A stretch of 32,396 nt of DNA from CAZNQW01 sp964575225. Lineage in GTDB: Bacteria; Chloroflexota; Anaerolineae; JAAYZQ01. The notes under the pieces are model-generated. The model was given only the letters and a program-made list of their open reading frames with translations. It did no database searches and was not told where the DNA came from. The translations under genes and the position numbers were made by a program. The DNA lies in NCBI GenBank assembly GCA_964575225.1, contig CAZNQW010000015.1:1-32396 (forward strand), in the 5' to 3' direction. Of this stretch, positions 1 through 6,765 are shown in pieces. Each line of letters begins with the position of its first letter. Within the stretch, counting starts at the first letter, position 1.

Positions 1-977
1 CGGATGACGGCCAATGTTTCCAGAATCTTGGCAAGCTGCCGTTCCCCCCGGTCGGCAGGGATCACCTCTCGGGCCCGGCTGTAGGCCAAAAAACCCACAG
101 AACGATCGCGGGCAAGAAAGTGATTGGCCAGCGAAGCGACAATGGTCACGCCATACTCCAACGTCGACGGCGCCAGCGTCAGATCCCGGCCCAACGGTTC
201 CCAGGGCAGCCGCTTTTCCTGCTGCTGGGCCAACTCGGACCAGCCCAGATCCGAGTGGGCCTCCTTATCCAGATCCAGTACCAGCCAGATGTCGGCTGTG
301 GGATCCAACTCGAACTCTTTGGAGATTAACTTGCCCGTCCGAGCCGAGGAGGGCCAATGGATCCGGCCAAAGCTATCGCCCGGGGCATAGTCGCGCACGC
401 CCGACACATTGGTGGTCACATAGGGAGTCCGGCGGCGCATGGTATCTCCGCCGGGCAGAAAACCCACCTGGGGCGCGAAATGGGGCACATCCACGATAGC
501 CGGATAGACAATGAACGAAGCCTCACCAGGCTCTTCCAAGGTACGCGACCGCCGAAACAGTCCAAAAGGATCGCCGCTGGCAATGGCGATGGGCCCCAGA
601 GTAAAGCGACCCCGTTGCAGGCACCGGGTTTTGACCGTCCAGGAGTGCATCTTGCGCCCGCCCAAGGGACTGATCACCCGACTGACCTGATGATCGGGCA
701 GCGTAGAAAAATCACGCACCTCAAGCCACAGTTTGGGAACAAGGCCTTGATTGCGCACCACCAGCCGCTCTTCGGCGATCTTGCCTACCTGCGAGCGGCC
801 CGTCCGCGCCTGGCGATCAATCTGTACGCGCCGCACTCCGCTCCACGCCCAGGCATAACTGACCACAAGCAGCGAGGTCAGCAGATACCCGAGATTGTAC
901 AATAACTCCCGCCCTGTGCCGATGGCTCCCGCGGCCACCAGCACCCAAAGCAAAAGGACGATACGGCTGCGCGTCAT
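1..977 (-). CDS. DUF58 domain protein, C-terminus off the left edge
   Basis: Reading the minus strand from ATG at 977 gives 325 codons without a stop, continuing past the window edge. The N-terminus has two hydrophobic segments (about residues 5-20 and 27-46), followed by a soluble region. Around residues 195-220 it carries the DUF58 hallmark: RDYAPGDSFGRIHW followed by SARTGKL and KEFE. DUF58 proteins are membrane-anchored, have a von Willebrand-like fold, and usually sit beside a MoxR AAA ATPase; that partner would lie outside the window. Their exact role is unknown, but they are tied to envelope or chaperone-like functions. The start is supported by GGATGGGAGCAG directly upstream. The gene lies 103 nt after jag on the same strand, so it may be cotranscribed, although a GC-rich hairpin lies between them. 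I am confident of the family and cannot judge the missing C-terminus. Confidence 0.88.
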   Translation of the reverse strand, partial: MTRSRIVLLLWVLVAAGAIGTGRELLYNLGYLLTSLLVVSYAWAWSGVRRVQIDRQARTGRSQVGKIAEERLVVRNQGLVPKLWLEVRDFSTLPDHQVSRVISPLGGRKMHSWTVKTRCLQRGRFTLGPIAIASGDPFGLFRRSRTLEEPGEASFIVYPAIVDVPHFAPQVGFLPGGDTMRRRTPYVTTNVSGVRDYAPGDSFGRIHWPSSARTGKLISKEFELDPTADIWLVLDLDKEAHSDLGWSELAQQQEKRLPWEPLGRDLTLAPSTLEYGVTIVASLANHFLARDRSVGFLAYSRAREVIPADRGERQLAKILETLAVI

Positions 978-1026
978 CTGCTCCCATCCTGTCGCCAACG
1001 CCGATTCCCCGCCCAGTTGGCAACAA

Positions 1027-1045
1027 CCCCGCTCTGGGAGCGGGG
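1027..1045 (-). other. GC-rich hairpin between jag and the DUF58 gene
   Basis: A perfect 8-bp stem (CCCCGCTC/GAGCGGGG) with a 3-nt loop lies just downstream of jag. On the minus strand it is followed by TTGTTG, not a clean U-run. It could attenuate or partly terminate transcription, or be a processing site. It is not a convincing intrinsic terminator. Confidence 0.45.
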
Positions 1046-1080
1046 CTGCAAAGGGATCGATGGACTATAGAACGTGCCTG

Positions 1081-1857
1081 CTACCGCGGGACGATCGTGA
1101 CTTTGCGCCGCTCTCCGTCACCCACGCTCTGGGTGGTCACCTTGGGATGGTTGCGCAACGTGATATGCACAATCCTCCGCTCGTAAGACGGCATCGGTTC
1201 CAACGCTTGAGGCCGTCGCTCTTTGGCGACCCGGTCGGCGATCCGCTCCGCCAGGCTTTCCAGGGCCTGGCGACGGCGCAGGCAATAATGCTCCACATCC
1301 ACCACAAGATCGGTCCAGTGCTTGAGGCGATGACTCACCATGAGCCGAACCAGATACTGCAAGGTCCGCAGTGTCTCACCTCGCCGGCCGATCAGGATAC
1401 CCAGATCATCGCCGGTGATATTCAGGACTGTGGGCGCCGGCTGGCCTTCCTCTGCTAGGCCCTCTCCCGCCTCAATCTCCACAGAGGCGCGAATGCCCAT
1501 CAGCCTGAGCAAATCCGAAAGGATCTCTTGCCCCGCTGCTGCTGCGTCGGCAGCCTCTTGGGTTGATGGGGCCTCCTCGGGTTCTGGTTTCCTACTGTCG
1601 CTCAAGGCAGGCCGGACCCTAGGCTCTGGCAATGGTTCCGGCTCTGGTTCTGGCTCTGGCTCGGCAGGCAGATTGAGAATCAACCGCACCCGGGCATTCT
1701 CGGCCCCAAAGCCCAATACCCCCCGACTTCCCTCGCTGATAATCTCGAGTGCCACCTGATCGCGGCCCACTTCGAGCATCTTGAGGCCGTTCTCGATGGC
1801 GTCCTGGACCGTTTTACCGCTTGCGACGACGCTTCTTTCTTCGGTTCTTGCTTTCAC
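1081..1857 (-). CDS. jag: Jag/KhpB-type RNA-binding protein (Jag-N, KH, R3H)
   Basis: A 258-residue protein. Residues 1-55 form a Jag_N domain (VVASGKTVQDAIENGLKML and GSRGVLGFG). An acidic Pro/Glu linker with an EP repeat follows (about 65-110). Next come a KH domain (about 115-185, with the nucleic-acid loop LIGRRGETLRTLQYL) and a C-terminal R3H domain (ERRIVHITLRNHP). The family (also KhpB or EloR, originally SpoIIIJ-associated protein) binds RNA and is linked to cell elongation and division control. The start is GTG at 1857, with AAGGGA about 8 nt upstream, and it overlaps the 3' end of yidC by 44 bp in another frame. The yidC-jag order is highly conserved in bacteria, which supports the assignment. 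Confidence 0.95.
   Translation of the reverse strand: MKARTEERSVVASGKTVQDAIENGLKMLEVGRDQVALEIISEGSRGVLGFGAENARVRLILNLPAEPEPEPEPEPLPEPRVRPALSDSRKPEPEEAPSTQEAADAAAAGQEILSDLLRLMGIRASVEIEAGEGLAEEGQPAPTVLNITGDDLGILIGRRGETLRTLQYLVRLMVSHRLKHWTDLVVDVEHYCLRRRQALESLAERIADRVAKERRPQALEPMPSYERRIVHITLRNHPKVTTQSVGDGERRKVTIVPR
1634..1665. repeat. hexanucleotide-like tandem repeat inside jag
   Basis: About five imperfect copies of GGCTCT/GGTTCT in tandem encode the Glu-Pro dipeptide repeat in the linker between the Jag_N and KH domains. The unit is 6 bp, so slippage would change linker length without shifting frame. Confidence 0.75.
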
Positions 1858-2719
1858 TCTGTGTTCCCTTCTGACCCTCTACGGCTTTGGCTTCTGTGTG
1901 CTTGCTCGTCTGCTGGGGCGCAGCAGCGGGCTTGGCCCCCCCGCCGAGAATACTTCCCAGGCTCAGATTCTTCCAGAACATGAGACCCGACCACCCTGAG
2001 ATGAACCCCTGGGTGACAATGCCAATGACATTGGACACCACAAAATAGAGCGAAAGACCGGTCGAAAAGTTTAGGCTAAAGAAGCCGAACATCAAGGGCA
2101 TCATCATGGTCATGCTCTGGTTCATCGATGCGCTCTGATCGCTTCCACCGGTGGGAGGGGTGGTCATGCGGGTCTGCAACCACGACGTAGCCGCCACCAA
2201 AACCGGCAGCGCAAACGTTAACCCTCCCAGTTGTTGGGGCGTCAGGCTCAGGTCCATCCCCAGGAAAAACCGATTGAGCGGAACCGCGGCCCACAGTGAC
2301 TGTAGAAACGGGTAGATGTTCTTGGACAGATTGAGCAACTGCAGCGGCTGATGGCCGAGGGCCTGAATGATCGACTGGTACAACCCAATCCAGATGGGGA
2401 ATTGAATCAGCATGGGCAGACACCCGCCCATGGGGTTGACCCCGGCCTCTTTGTAGAGCTTCATCTGCTCCTGGGCCAGCTTTTCCCGATCTTTGGCATA
2501 TTTCTTTTGGATTTCCTGCAGCCGCGGTTGAACCTCTTGCATCTTTTTCGCCGAGCGCTGCTGGGGCAACATCAGCGGCTGCATCGCCACCCGGATGACC
2601 ACCGTAAAGATGATGATCGCCAGCCAGAATTGCCCACCCAACACGCTGTACAACCACAGCAGCGCATTGAGCATGGGCCGCAGGATCAACACAGTCCAAA
2701 CGTCAGTAATACCTAGCAA
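1814..2719 (-). CDS. yidC: YidC/Oxa1 membrane protein insertase
   Basis: About 301 residues: the short, Gram-positive/Oxa1-like form without the large periplasmic domain. The first hydrophobic segment includes LAIIIFTVVIRVAMQPL. A charged cytoplasmic hairpin follows (KKMQEVQPRLQEIQKKY), then GCLPMLIQFPIWIGLYQ, then further membrane segments and an Arg/Lys-rich tail (KNRRKKRRRKR). The conserved positively charged residue of the hydrophilic groove is plausibly the Arg in VVIRVAM. YidC inserts and folds inner-membrane proteins with or without SecYEG. The start is non-ATG: AGGAGG at 2725-2730 is 5 nt from TTG at 2719 and only 2 nt from the adjacent in-frame TTG at 2722, so I chose 2719. The gene overlaps jag and lies in the rpmH-rnpA-yidD cluster. 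Confidence 0.96.
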   Translation of the reverse strand: MLGITDVWTVLILRPMLNALLWLYSVLGGQFWLAIIIFTVVIRVAMQPLMLPQQRSAKKMQEVQPRLQEIQKKYAKDREKLAQEQMKLYKEAGVNPMGGCLPMLIQFPIWIGLYQSIIQALGHQPLQLLNLSKNIYPFLQSLWAAVPLNRFFLGMDLSLTPQQLGGLTFALPVLVAATSWLQTRMTTPPTGGSDQSASMNQSMTMMMPLMFGFFSLNFSTGLSLYFVVSNVIGIVTQGFISGWSGLMFWKNLSLGSILGGGAKPAAAPQQTSKHTEAKAVEGQKGTQSESKNRRKKRRRKR

Positions 2720-2798
2720 CAAAACCTCCTACACACGTCGAGCGCCGCCAGATTTTCCGAGCCGATGATCCGACCCTCTGGCTGCTCCCGCCCTCCTA

Positions 2799-3935
2799 CT
2801 ATTGGGCCGGCGGCGGCGTAAAGACCCATCCCTGCCCACCGTTTTCGGTGTTCAGGGCTTGCACCTGCCCATCCTGAAGGATGACATAGACGGTCTCGCC
2901 CGACAGCACAGGCCTCGTCAGGATGCTTGCTGTCGGGGTTCCGCCCGGCCAGGACCATTGGAGTTGCCCGCCCTTGACCGAAATGACCCGGCCATTTTCC
3001 GTCGCCAGGATGACCGACCCGCCGGCCTTGACAGGCGCCGCGCGGACTCGGTCATCCCTGTCCCCTACCGTGCTGCTGTCAAAGGGATAAGGGGGCACCA
3101 CAGCGCCGGTCTCGGGCTCCAGGGCGTACAACTTGCCGTCCAGCGACGTGACATAGAGCAAATCCCCGTCCAAGAGCACCTCGGACCAGATCCAGTTCTC
3201 CGCCTGAAACTCGAACCCGTCGACGAGTTGTCCGCTGTTGGCTTCAATGGCATAGACTCGGCCATCAAAAGCACCGACATAAACGACGCCCCGTGTTTCG
3301 TCAAAGGTGGGCTGGGCAGCCATCGCCCCCCCTACTTTGGCTTTCCAGATCTCCTGGGCGTTCTCGGCATCCAGGCAATACAGAAAATGATCCTGAGAGG
3401 CCACATACACCCGGTTGCCTGCCACCAGGGGCGAAGCCCAAATCGCTTCACCGGTCTGAAAGGGCCAGCCAGGCTTGACCGTGTGGGACTCGACATCCAC
3501 AGCATAGGCCAAGCCATCGGACGAGCCAAAGTAGACCGTGCCGTCCTCATAGACCGGCGCGGGGATGATCAGGCTCTGGGCCGGAAAGTTCCACTGCTCC
3601 TGCCCCGTCTCTGGATCAAAAGCGTACAGACCGGCAAGGCCCGACACCGAGTCGGAAAATCCGACATAGGCCAACCCATTCCCCACCGCCACCGGGCTCC
3701 AATAGGCAATGCCCCGGTGGTCACCCTGGGGGATAAAGGTCCCCTTTTGGGCCCCCGTCTCGGCATCGAGCATATAGACCTGTTGAGGTGCGCCACTAAT
3801 AGCAAAGATCGTGCCATCGGCCTGGGTCAACCCTGGCCAATTCTCGGCCACCGGCGTCGCCCCGCACGAAGACAACATCAAACTCAACAAAAGCAATCCT
3901 GCGATTGCTCCTAGCACACGCTTCCCTTGGCTCAA
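2799..3935 (-). CDS. PQQ-like beta-propeller lipoprotein (BamB-like fold)
   Basis: 378 residues. A lipoprotein signal peptide has a basic start (SQGKR), a hydrophobic core and the lipobox LSSC, so Cys24 would be lipidated and the protein held on the outer face of the membrane. The rest consists of repeated PQQ/WD-like blades of the form VYVGxxDGxVYAIdxxxGxxxW, for example VYFGSSDGLAYAVD, VYVASQDHFLYCLD, VYVGAFDGRVYAIE and LYVTSLDGKLYALE. The fold resembles BamB, but that alone does not indicate outer-membrane assembly. The start is TTG at 3935, with AAGGAGG 7 nt upstream; the ATG at 3940 reads into an immediate stop. Its position between yidD and yidC is unusual and suggests, as inference, a role in handling newly inserted or secreted proteins. 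Confidence 0.9.
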   Translation of the reverse strand: MSQGKRVLGAIAGLLLLSLMLSSCGATPVAENWPGLTQADGTIFAISGAPQQVYMLDAETGAQKGTFIPQGDHRGIAYWSPVAVGNGLAYVGFSDSVSGLAGLYAFDPETGQEQWNFPAQSLIIPAPVYEDGTVYFGSSDGLAYAVDVESHTVKPGWPFQTGEAIWASPLVAGNRVYVASQDHFLYCLDAENAQEIWKAKVGGAMAAQPTFDETRGVVYVGAFDGRVYAIEANSGQLVDGFEFQAENWIWSEVLLDGDLLYVTSLDGKLYALEPETGAVVPPYPFDSSTVGDRDDRVRAAPVKAGGSVILATENGRVISVKGGQLQWSWPGGTPTASILTRPVLSGETVYVILQDGQVQALNTENGGQGWVFTPPPAQ

Positions 3936-3969
3936 AACATGGCCTCCTTGAAGGGTGAAACCGCTTGCA

Positions 3970-4179
3970 TCAGGGGACGGGATCGTACCCTCCCGGGTTA
4001 CGAGGATGGCAGCGAGCCACTCGTTTGACCGCCAGCCATCCTCCTTTGATCATCCCATATTTATCGACCGCTTCATATGCATAGTGAGAACAAGAAGGAG
4101 TGAACCGGCAAGCAGGAGGTAAAACTCGAGATAGCGTCGCCTGATAGAGGCGAATCACTCCCAACAGCAGGTATTTCAC
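3970..4179 (-). CDS. yidD: YidD membrane protein insertion efficiency factor
   Basis: 69 residues, normal for the family. It has an N-terminal amphipathic or hydrophobic helix (LLLGVIRLYQATLS), the cysteine-containing core CRFTPSCSHYAYEAV and the C-terminal HPRNPGGYDPVP. The start is GTG at 4179, preceded by GGAGAG. It follows rnpA by 13 nt. YidD assists YidC-dependent insertion at the inner membrane. The three conserved Cys in the sequence match the family pattern. Confidence 0.96.
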   Translation of the reverse strand: MKYLLLGVIRLYQATLSRVLPPACRFTPSCSHYAYEAVDKYGMIKGGWLAVKRVARCHPRNPGGYDPVP

Positions 4180-4192
4180 GACTCTCCGCCCA

Positions 4193-4546
4193 CTACTGTC
4201 GGGCAGCCTTTTGCAAGCCTGCCCGACGCAACATCAGGCCGATCGCTTGGTCGACCTGATGAAAAGACGCCTGCTGAATGGGGCGCCGTGCGATCAACAC
4301 GACATCCCTTCCCGAAGCAATCTCACCCTGTTGGATTCTCACCCGTACCGACTCGCGCATTCGCCGCTTGATCCGGTTGCGTTGCACCGCATTGCCCATC
4401 CGCCGCCCGACCACAAAGCCAAAACGGCTGTGATCCAAGCCATTGACTCGTGTCGAGATCACCATCAGGCGATGGGGCCAACTTTGACCCTCTGTTCGTA
4501 CACGGTCATAGTCAGCGCTCGAGCGCAAACGGTACTTTTTTTGCAT
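4193..4546 (-). CDS. rnpA: Ribonuclease P protein component
   Basis: About 117 residues from ATG at 4546 (MQKKYRLRSSADYDRV), the usual N-terminus of the family. The RNR signature is clear: FGFVVGRRMGNAVQRNRIKRRMRE. The protein is the basic cofactor of the RNase P ribozyme, which matures tRNA 5' ends. The frame stays open to GTG at 4588, only 5 nt after rpmH stops, but the extra 14 residues do not resemble the family and neither start has a strong Shine-Dalgarno. A GTG directly before the ATG (4549) is also possible. The rnpB RNA itself is not in the window. Confidence 0.95.
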   Translation of the reverse strand: MQKKYRLRSSADYDRVRTEGQSWPHRLMVISTRVNGLDHSRFGFVVGRRMGNAVQRNRIKRRMRESVRVRIQQGEIASGRDVVLIARRPIQQASFHQVDQAIGLMLRRAGLQKAARQ

Positions 4547-4593
4547 CACGTGGCTGGCCCATGCAGCAGGCCACGGGCCAGGCGTCACACATC

Positions 4594-4731
4594 TTATACC
4601 GTCAAGCGACGGCGGCCTCGTAGGCGCCGCGCCTTCAGAACGAGACGTCCGCCCTTGGTTTTCATTCGCGCCCGAAAGCCGTGCACACGCTTGCGCCGCC
4701 GTACTTTGGGCTGCCAGGTTCGTTTCGGCAT
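4594..4731 (-). CDS. rpmH: 50S ribosomal protein L34
   Basis: A 45-residue, highly basic protein beginning MPKRTWQPKVRRRKRVHGF, with the family core RARMKTKGGRLVLKARRLRGR. It has the usual length and is encoded directly upstream of rnpA, as in most bacteria. AGGAGAGG lies about 7 nt before the ATG at 4731, and a strong promoter is found 35 nt upstream. It is the first gene of the rpmH-rnpA-yidD-lipoprotein-yidC-jag operon. Confidence 0.97.
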   Translation of the reverse strand: MPKRTWQPKVRRRKRVHGFRARMKTKGGRLVLKARRLRGRRRLTV

Positions 4732-4765
4732 GCCAATACCTCTCCTATCAGATTCACAGCGAGCT

Positions 4766-4794
4766 ATTATACCTATTTTTCACCAGACCTGCAA
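4766..4794 (-). promoter_or_regulatory. sigma70-type promoter of the rpmH operon
   Basis: On the minus strand, TTGCAG (4794-4789) and TATAAT (4771-4766) are separated by exactly 17 nt. The predicted transcription start is near 4759, giving a leader of about 28 nt before rpmH. Confidence 0.85.
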
Positions 4795-4832
4795 GTTTTC
4801 GAACCGGGTAGAAGAAAGAGGGGTATACTGAG

Positions 4833-4861
4833 TTGGATATTTTCAGGCACCATCTATCCAA
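4833..4861. promoter_or_regulatory. inverted repeat between divergent promoters
   Basis: The perfect 7-bp arms TTGGATA (4833-4839) and TATCCAA (4855-4861) are 22 bp apart centre to centre, about two helical turns. The repeat ends 5 bp before the -35 box of the rightward promoter. It could be an operator for a dimeric regulator. No T-run follows directly, so a terminator is unlikely. Confidence 0.4.
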
Positions 4862-4866
4862 TTAAC

Positions 4867-4895
4867 TTGCTTTTTTTCTTTTTTTAGAGTACAAT
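4867..4895 (+). promoter_or_regulatory. sigma70-type promoter for the Pro-rich membrane protein gene
   Basis: TTGCTT (4867-4872) and TACAAT (4890-4895) have a 17-nt spacer that is almost entirely thymines, which should make it flexible or curved. The predicted start is near 4902, with a leader of about 85 nt. Confidence 0.75.
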
Positions 4896-4987
4896 CTATT
4901 GGGATACATCATTCGCACTATATTGCTGCGCTCTCAGGGCATCCACCACCAGTGCGGATCCGCACAGCAGCAGGGGAGGTAAAACCA

Positions 4988-6175
4988 ATGGCCAATCCGA
5001 TGTCGGTTCCACAAGGACACAGTCCCAAGATCACACCGCTGAGGCGGATCACTCCAAGCCCTCAGCAAACCCCTTCACCCTCACCCAAGGCGCCCGAACC
5101 CGAGCCGGTCCGCGTCAAGGCGGACCTACCCATCACTCCAGCCATTGAGACGGCCTTTCGCCCGACCCGGCCAACCATCACAACCCCGCCAACGACTCGA
5201 GGCCCCCTTCCACCGCTCGAAGCAAGCTGGGACGAGCAGCCCCCTCACGAAGAAGCATTCTTATTCAAAGCACCGCCCCCTCAAGTAGACGATCTGGTGT
5301 CAGAGCGGTCCGTGCTCCGCTCGGGCAGCCAGGTTGGGACCAGCAATGTGGCGCCTTTGGGCAGTTATGATATCCAAGAGCGACAGGGGATCGAAAAGCT
5401 CGAGTTGCCCGAATCCTCGCTCACCCAGCAGGAACGGCAGCAACTCCTGGAATGGTTGGGGGCCGAGCGCCTCCAACAACTGGACAGTGAGATCTCGGAC
5501 TTGTACCAAGGGGTGACCGACCAGGTGGGCGAAAACGAGGACATTGCCACCGATTGCTACAATCAACTCCTCAAGGCCCGCGACATTGTCCTCCGCCGCG
5601 ATGCAGCCCGGATTCCACAGGCAGAATACTATATTGAACAGGTCCAGGCCCGCCTAAAACGGGCTGCCGAGAGCAAACGCGGCGCCCACAAATATGCCTG
5701 GCTGATCACGGTCTGGGGATTTCTGTGGGGGTTCATCTACCTGGCGCTGCTGATCCTTCTCAACCATCGCTGGTTCCATGACCTGATCGCGCCGGTTGGA
5801 TTGGAGCCCGTGGTGGGCAGCCTGGACATCTTTTTGCGGGCCATGGTGTGGGGCGGCATCGGTGGAGTGGTAGCTGTGCTCTACAGCCTGTTCCGCCACG
5901 TATCGCAGCGCGATTTCGACCCCCAATACAACCTGACCTACGTCGCCAAGCCGTTCCTCGGCCTGGTGCTGGGGGCCACTGTGTACATGGGCTTTCAACT
6001 CCTGCTGACCCTGAGCCTGTTGCCCTCGGGGTTGCAGGCCGACAGCGGCACGCTGACCACCGTCACGCCCTGGATTGTCTATCCTCTGGCCTGGGCCAGT
6101 GGCTTTAAGGAAAACCGCATCTTTGATCTGCTGGATCGGGCCATCAAGGGGATCTTTGGCAAATCCGAGTCCTAG
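4988..6175 (+). CDS. Pro-rich, four-helix membrane protein of unknown function
   Basis: 395 residues from ATG at 4988, which follows AGGGGAGG; an in-frame ATG at 4952 lacks such a site. Residues 1 to about 115 are rich in Pro, Thr and Glu and probably disordered. Residues 125-235 look helical and soluble, with many Gln/Glu/Leu (LTQQERQQLLEWLGAERLQQL). The C-terminal part has about four membrane segments: near 237-261 (ITVWGFLWGFIYLALLILL), 281-305 (AMVWGGIGGVVAVLYSLF), 322-348 (GLVLGATVYMGFQLLLTL) and 360-380. No catalytic motif is visible. The small Gly-rich helices could form an oligomeric channel or scaffold, but that is speculation. I do not recognise the family. It has its own promoter and no cotranscribed neighbour. 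Confidence 0.85.
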   Translation: MANPMSVPQGHSPKITPLRRITPSPQQTPSPSPKAPEPEPVRVKADLPITPAIETAFRPTRPTITTPPTTRGPLPPLEASWDEQPPHEEAFLFKAPPPQVDDLVSERSVLRSGSQVGTSNVAPLGSYDIQERQGIEKLELPESSLTQQERQQLLEWLGAERLQQLDSEISDLYQGVTDQVGENEDIATDCYNQLLKARDIVLRRDAARIPQAEYYIEQVQARLKRAAESKRGAHKYAWLITVWGFLWGFIYLALLILLNHRWFHDLIAPVGLEPVVGSLDIFLRAMVWGGIGGVVAVLYSLFRHVSQRDFDPQYNLTYVAKPFLGLVLGATVYMGFQLLLTLSLLPSGLQADSGTLTTVTPWIVYPLAWASGFKENRIFDLLDRAIKGIFGKSES

Positions 6176-6209
6176 CCGACCGGTGCATCCTGACAGCCAT
6201 GTAGATGTG

Positions 6210-6240
6210 GGAATGGGCCCGCTGCGCTCCCTCCCATTCC
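6210..6240 (+). other. weak hairpin after the membrane protein gene
   Basis: The arms GGAATGGG and CCCATTCC form an 8-bp stem with a 15-nt loop, 35 nt past the stop codon. No T-run follows, so termination is uncertain. The rest of 6176-6346 shows nothing I can assign. Confidence 0.35.
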
Positions 6241-6346
6241 TGTTCGGCGTGCCACAGTAGAACGCTGCATTACCAGACCGGTTTGCATCGATCCCATCGA
6301 CACCGCCTTGTTCTCGCCCTGGGGTTTCCGATTCCTGGCGCGTTGG

Positions 6347-6375
6347 TTGACAAAAGCAGGAACGTGATGTACACT
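6347..6375 (+). promoter_or_regulatory. sigma70-type promoter of the protease gene
   Basis: TTGACA (a perfect -35, 6347-6352) and TACACT (6370-6375) are separated by 17 nt. Initiation near 6382 would give a leader of about 384 nt before the protease start at 6766. Confidence 0.82.
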
Positions 6376-6381
6376 GGGAAG

Positions 6382-6765
6382 GTATTCAATACGCTCCAGA
6401 GTGGCCCACTGGGGGAAGGGAGCTATCTGCCCGAGAAACCCTCGATCTCCCTCGCCGTACCTCGAATGTGAGGCTGACAAAATTAGGGAAGCAAGACCCC
6501 TGTGGCAAACAACGGTCGTTCCATCCTGTTTTGGACTCGAAGCCGCCGTAGAACCTAGGCCAGACCTGGGCAGCGCTTGTGTGCGCGGCCTAGTTCTGGG
6601 CTTTCTGTTTAGGCCCACCCATGCCTTGCCATAGAAATCTTGTGGCACATCCCTCCCACGAGTGCCACAAGGCGAGCCCTGGAAAGGAGGTAGATCCACT
6701 CAAACAAGCGAAATATGCCGGAAGCGAGCTCTTGTCAAGTCGCAATACCCTATTGGAGGAAAAGA
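6382..6765 (+). other. long, probably structured 5' leader of the protease mRNA
   Basis: No convincing ORF lies here. Structural elements seen are: a stem CTAGGCC/GGCCTAG (6555-6561 with 6587-6593) enclosing an inner GCGC/GCGC stem (6573-6586); a perfect 9-bp hairpin TTGTGGCAC/GTGCCACAA (6640-6648 with 6662-6670); and GAAAGGAGGT plus GATCC (6682-6697), nearly the full complement of the usual 16S rRNA 3' end but 75 nt before the real start. The hairpin loop contains CCTCC, which could pair with that GGAGG. It matches no riboswitch family I can recognise. Confidence 0.5.

Noticed and set aside
2802..3914. 370-codon plus-strand frame
   Set aside because: Shadow of the PQQ-propeller lipoprotein, which has a signal peptide, lipobox and clear blades.
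4732..4987. possible replication origin beside rpmH
   Set aside because: No cluster of DnaA boxes (TTATCCACA-like), no AT-rich unwinding element beyond one T-tract, and dnaA is absent.
6172..6699. 175-codon minus-strand frame in the protease leader
   Set aside because: No ribosome binding site, no recognisable domain, and it overlaps a strong plus-strand promoter and leader structure.
6382..6765. RNase P RNA, tmRNA, SRP RNA or 6S RNA
   Set aside because: None of the conserved core sequences of the first three is present, and no long 6S-type closed stem could be drawn.
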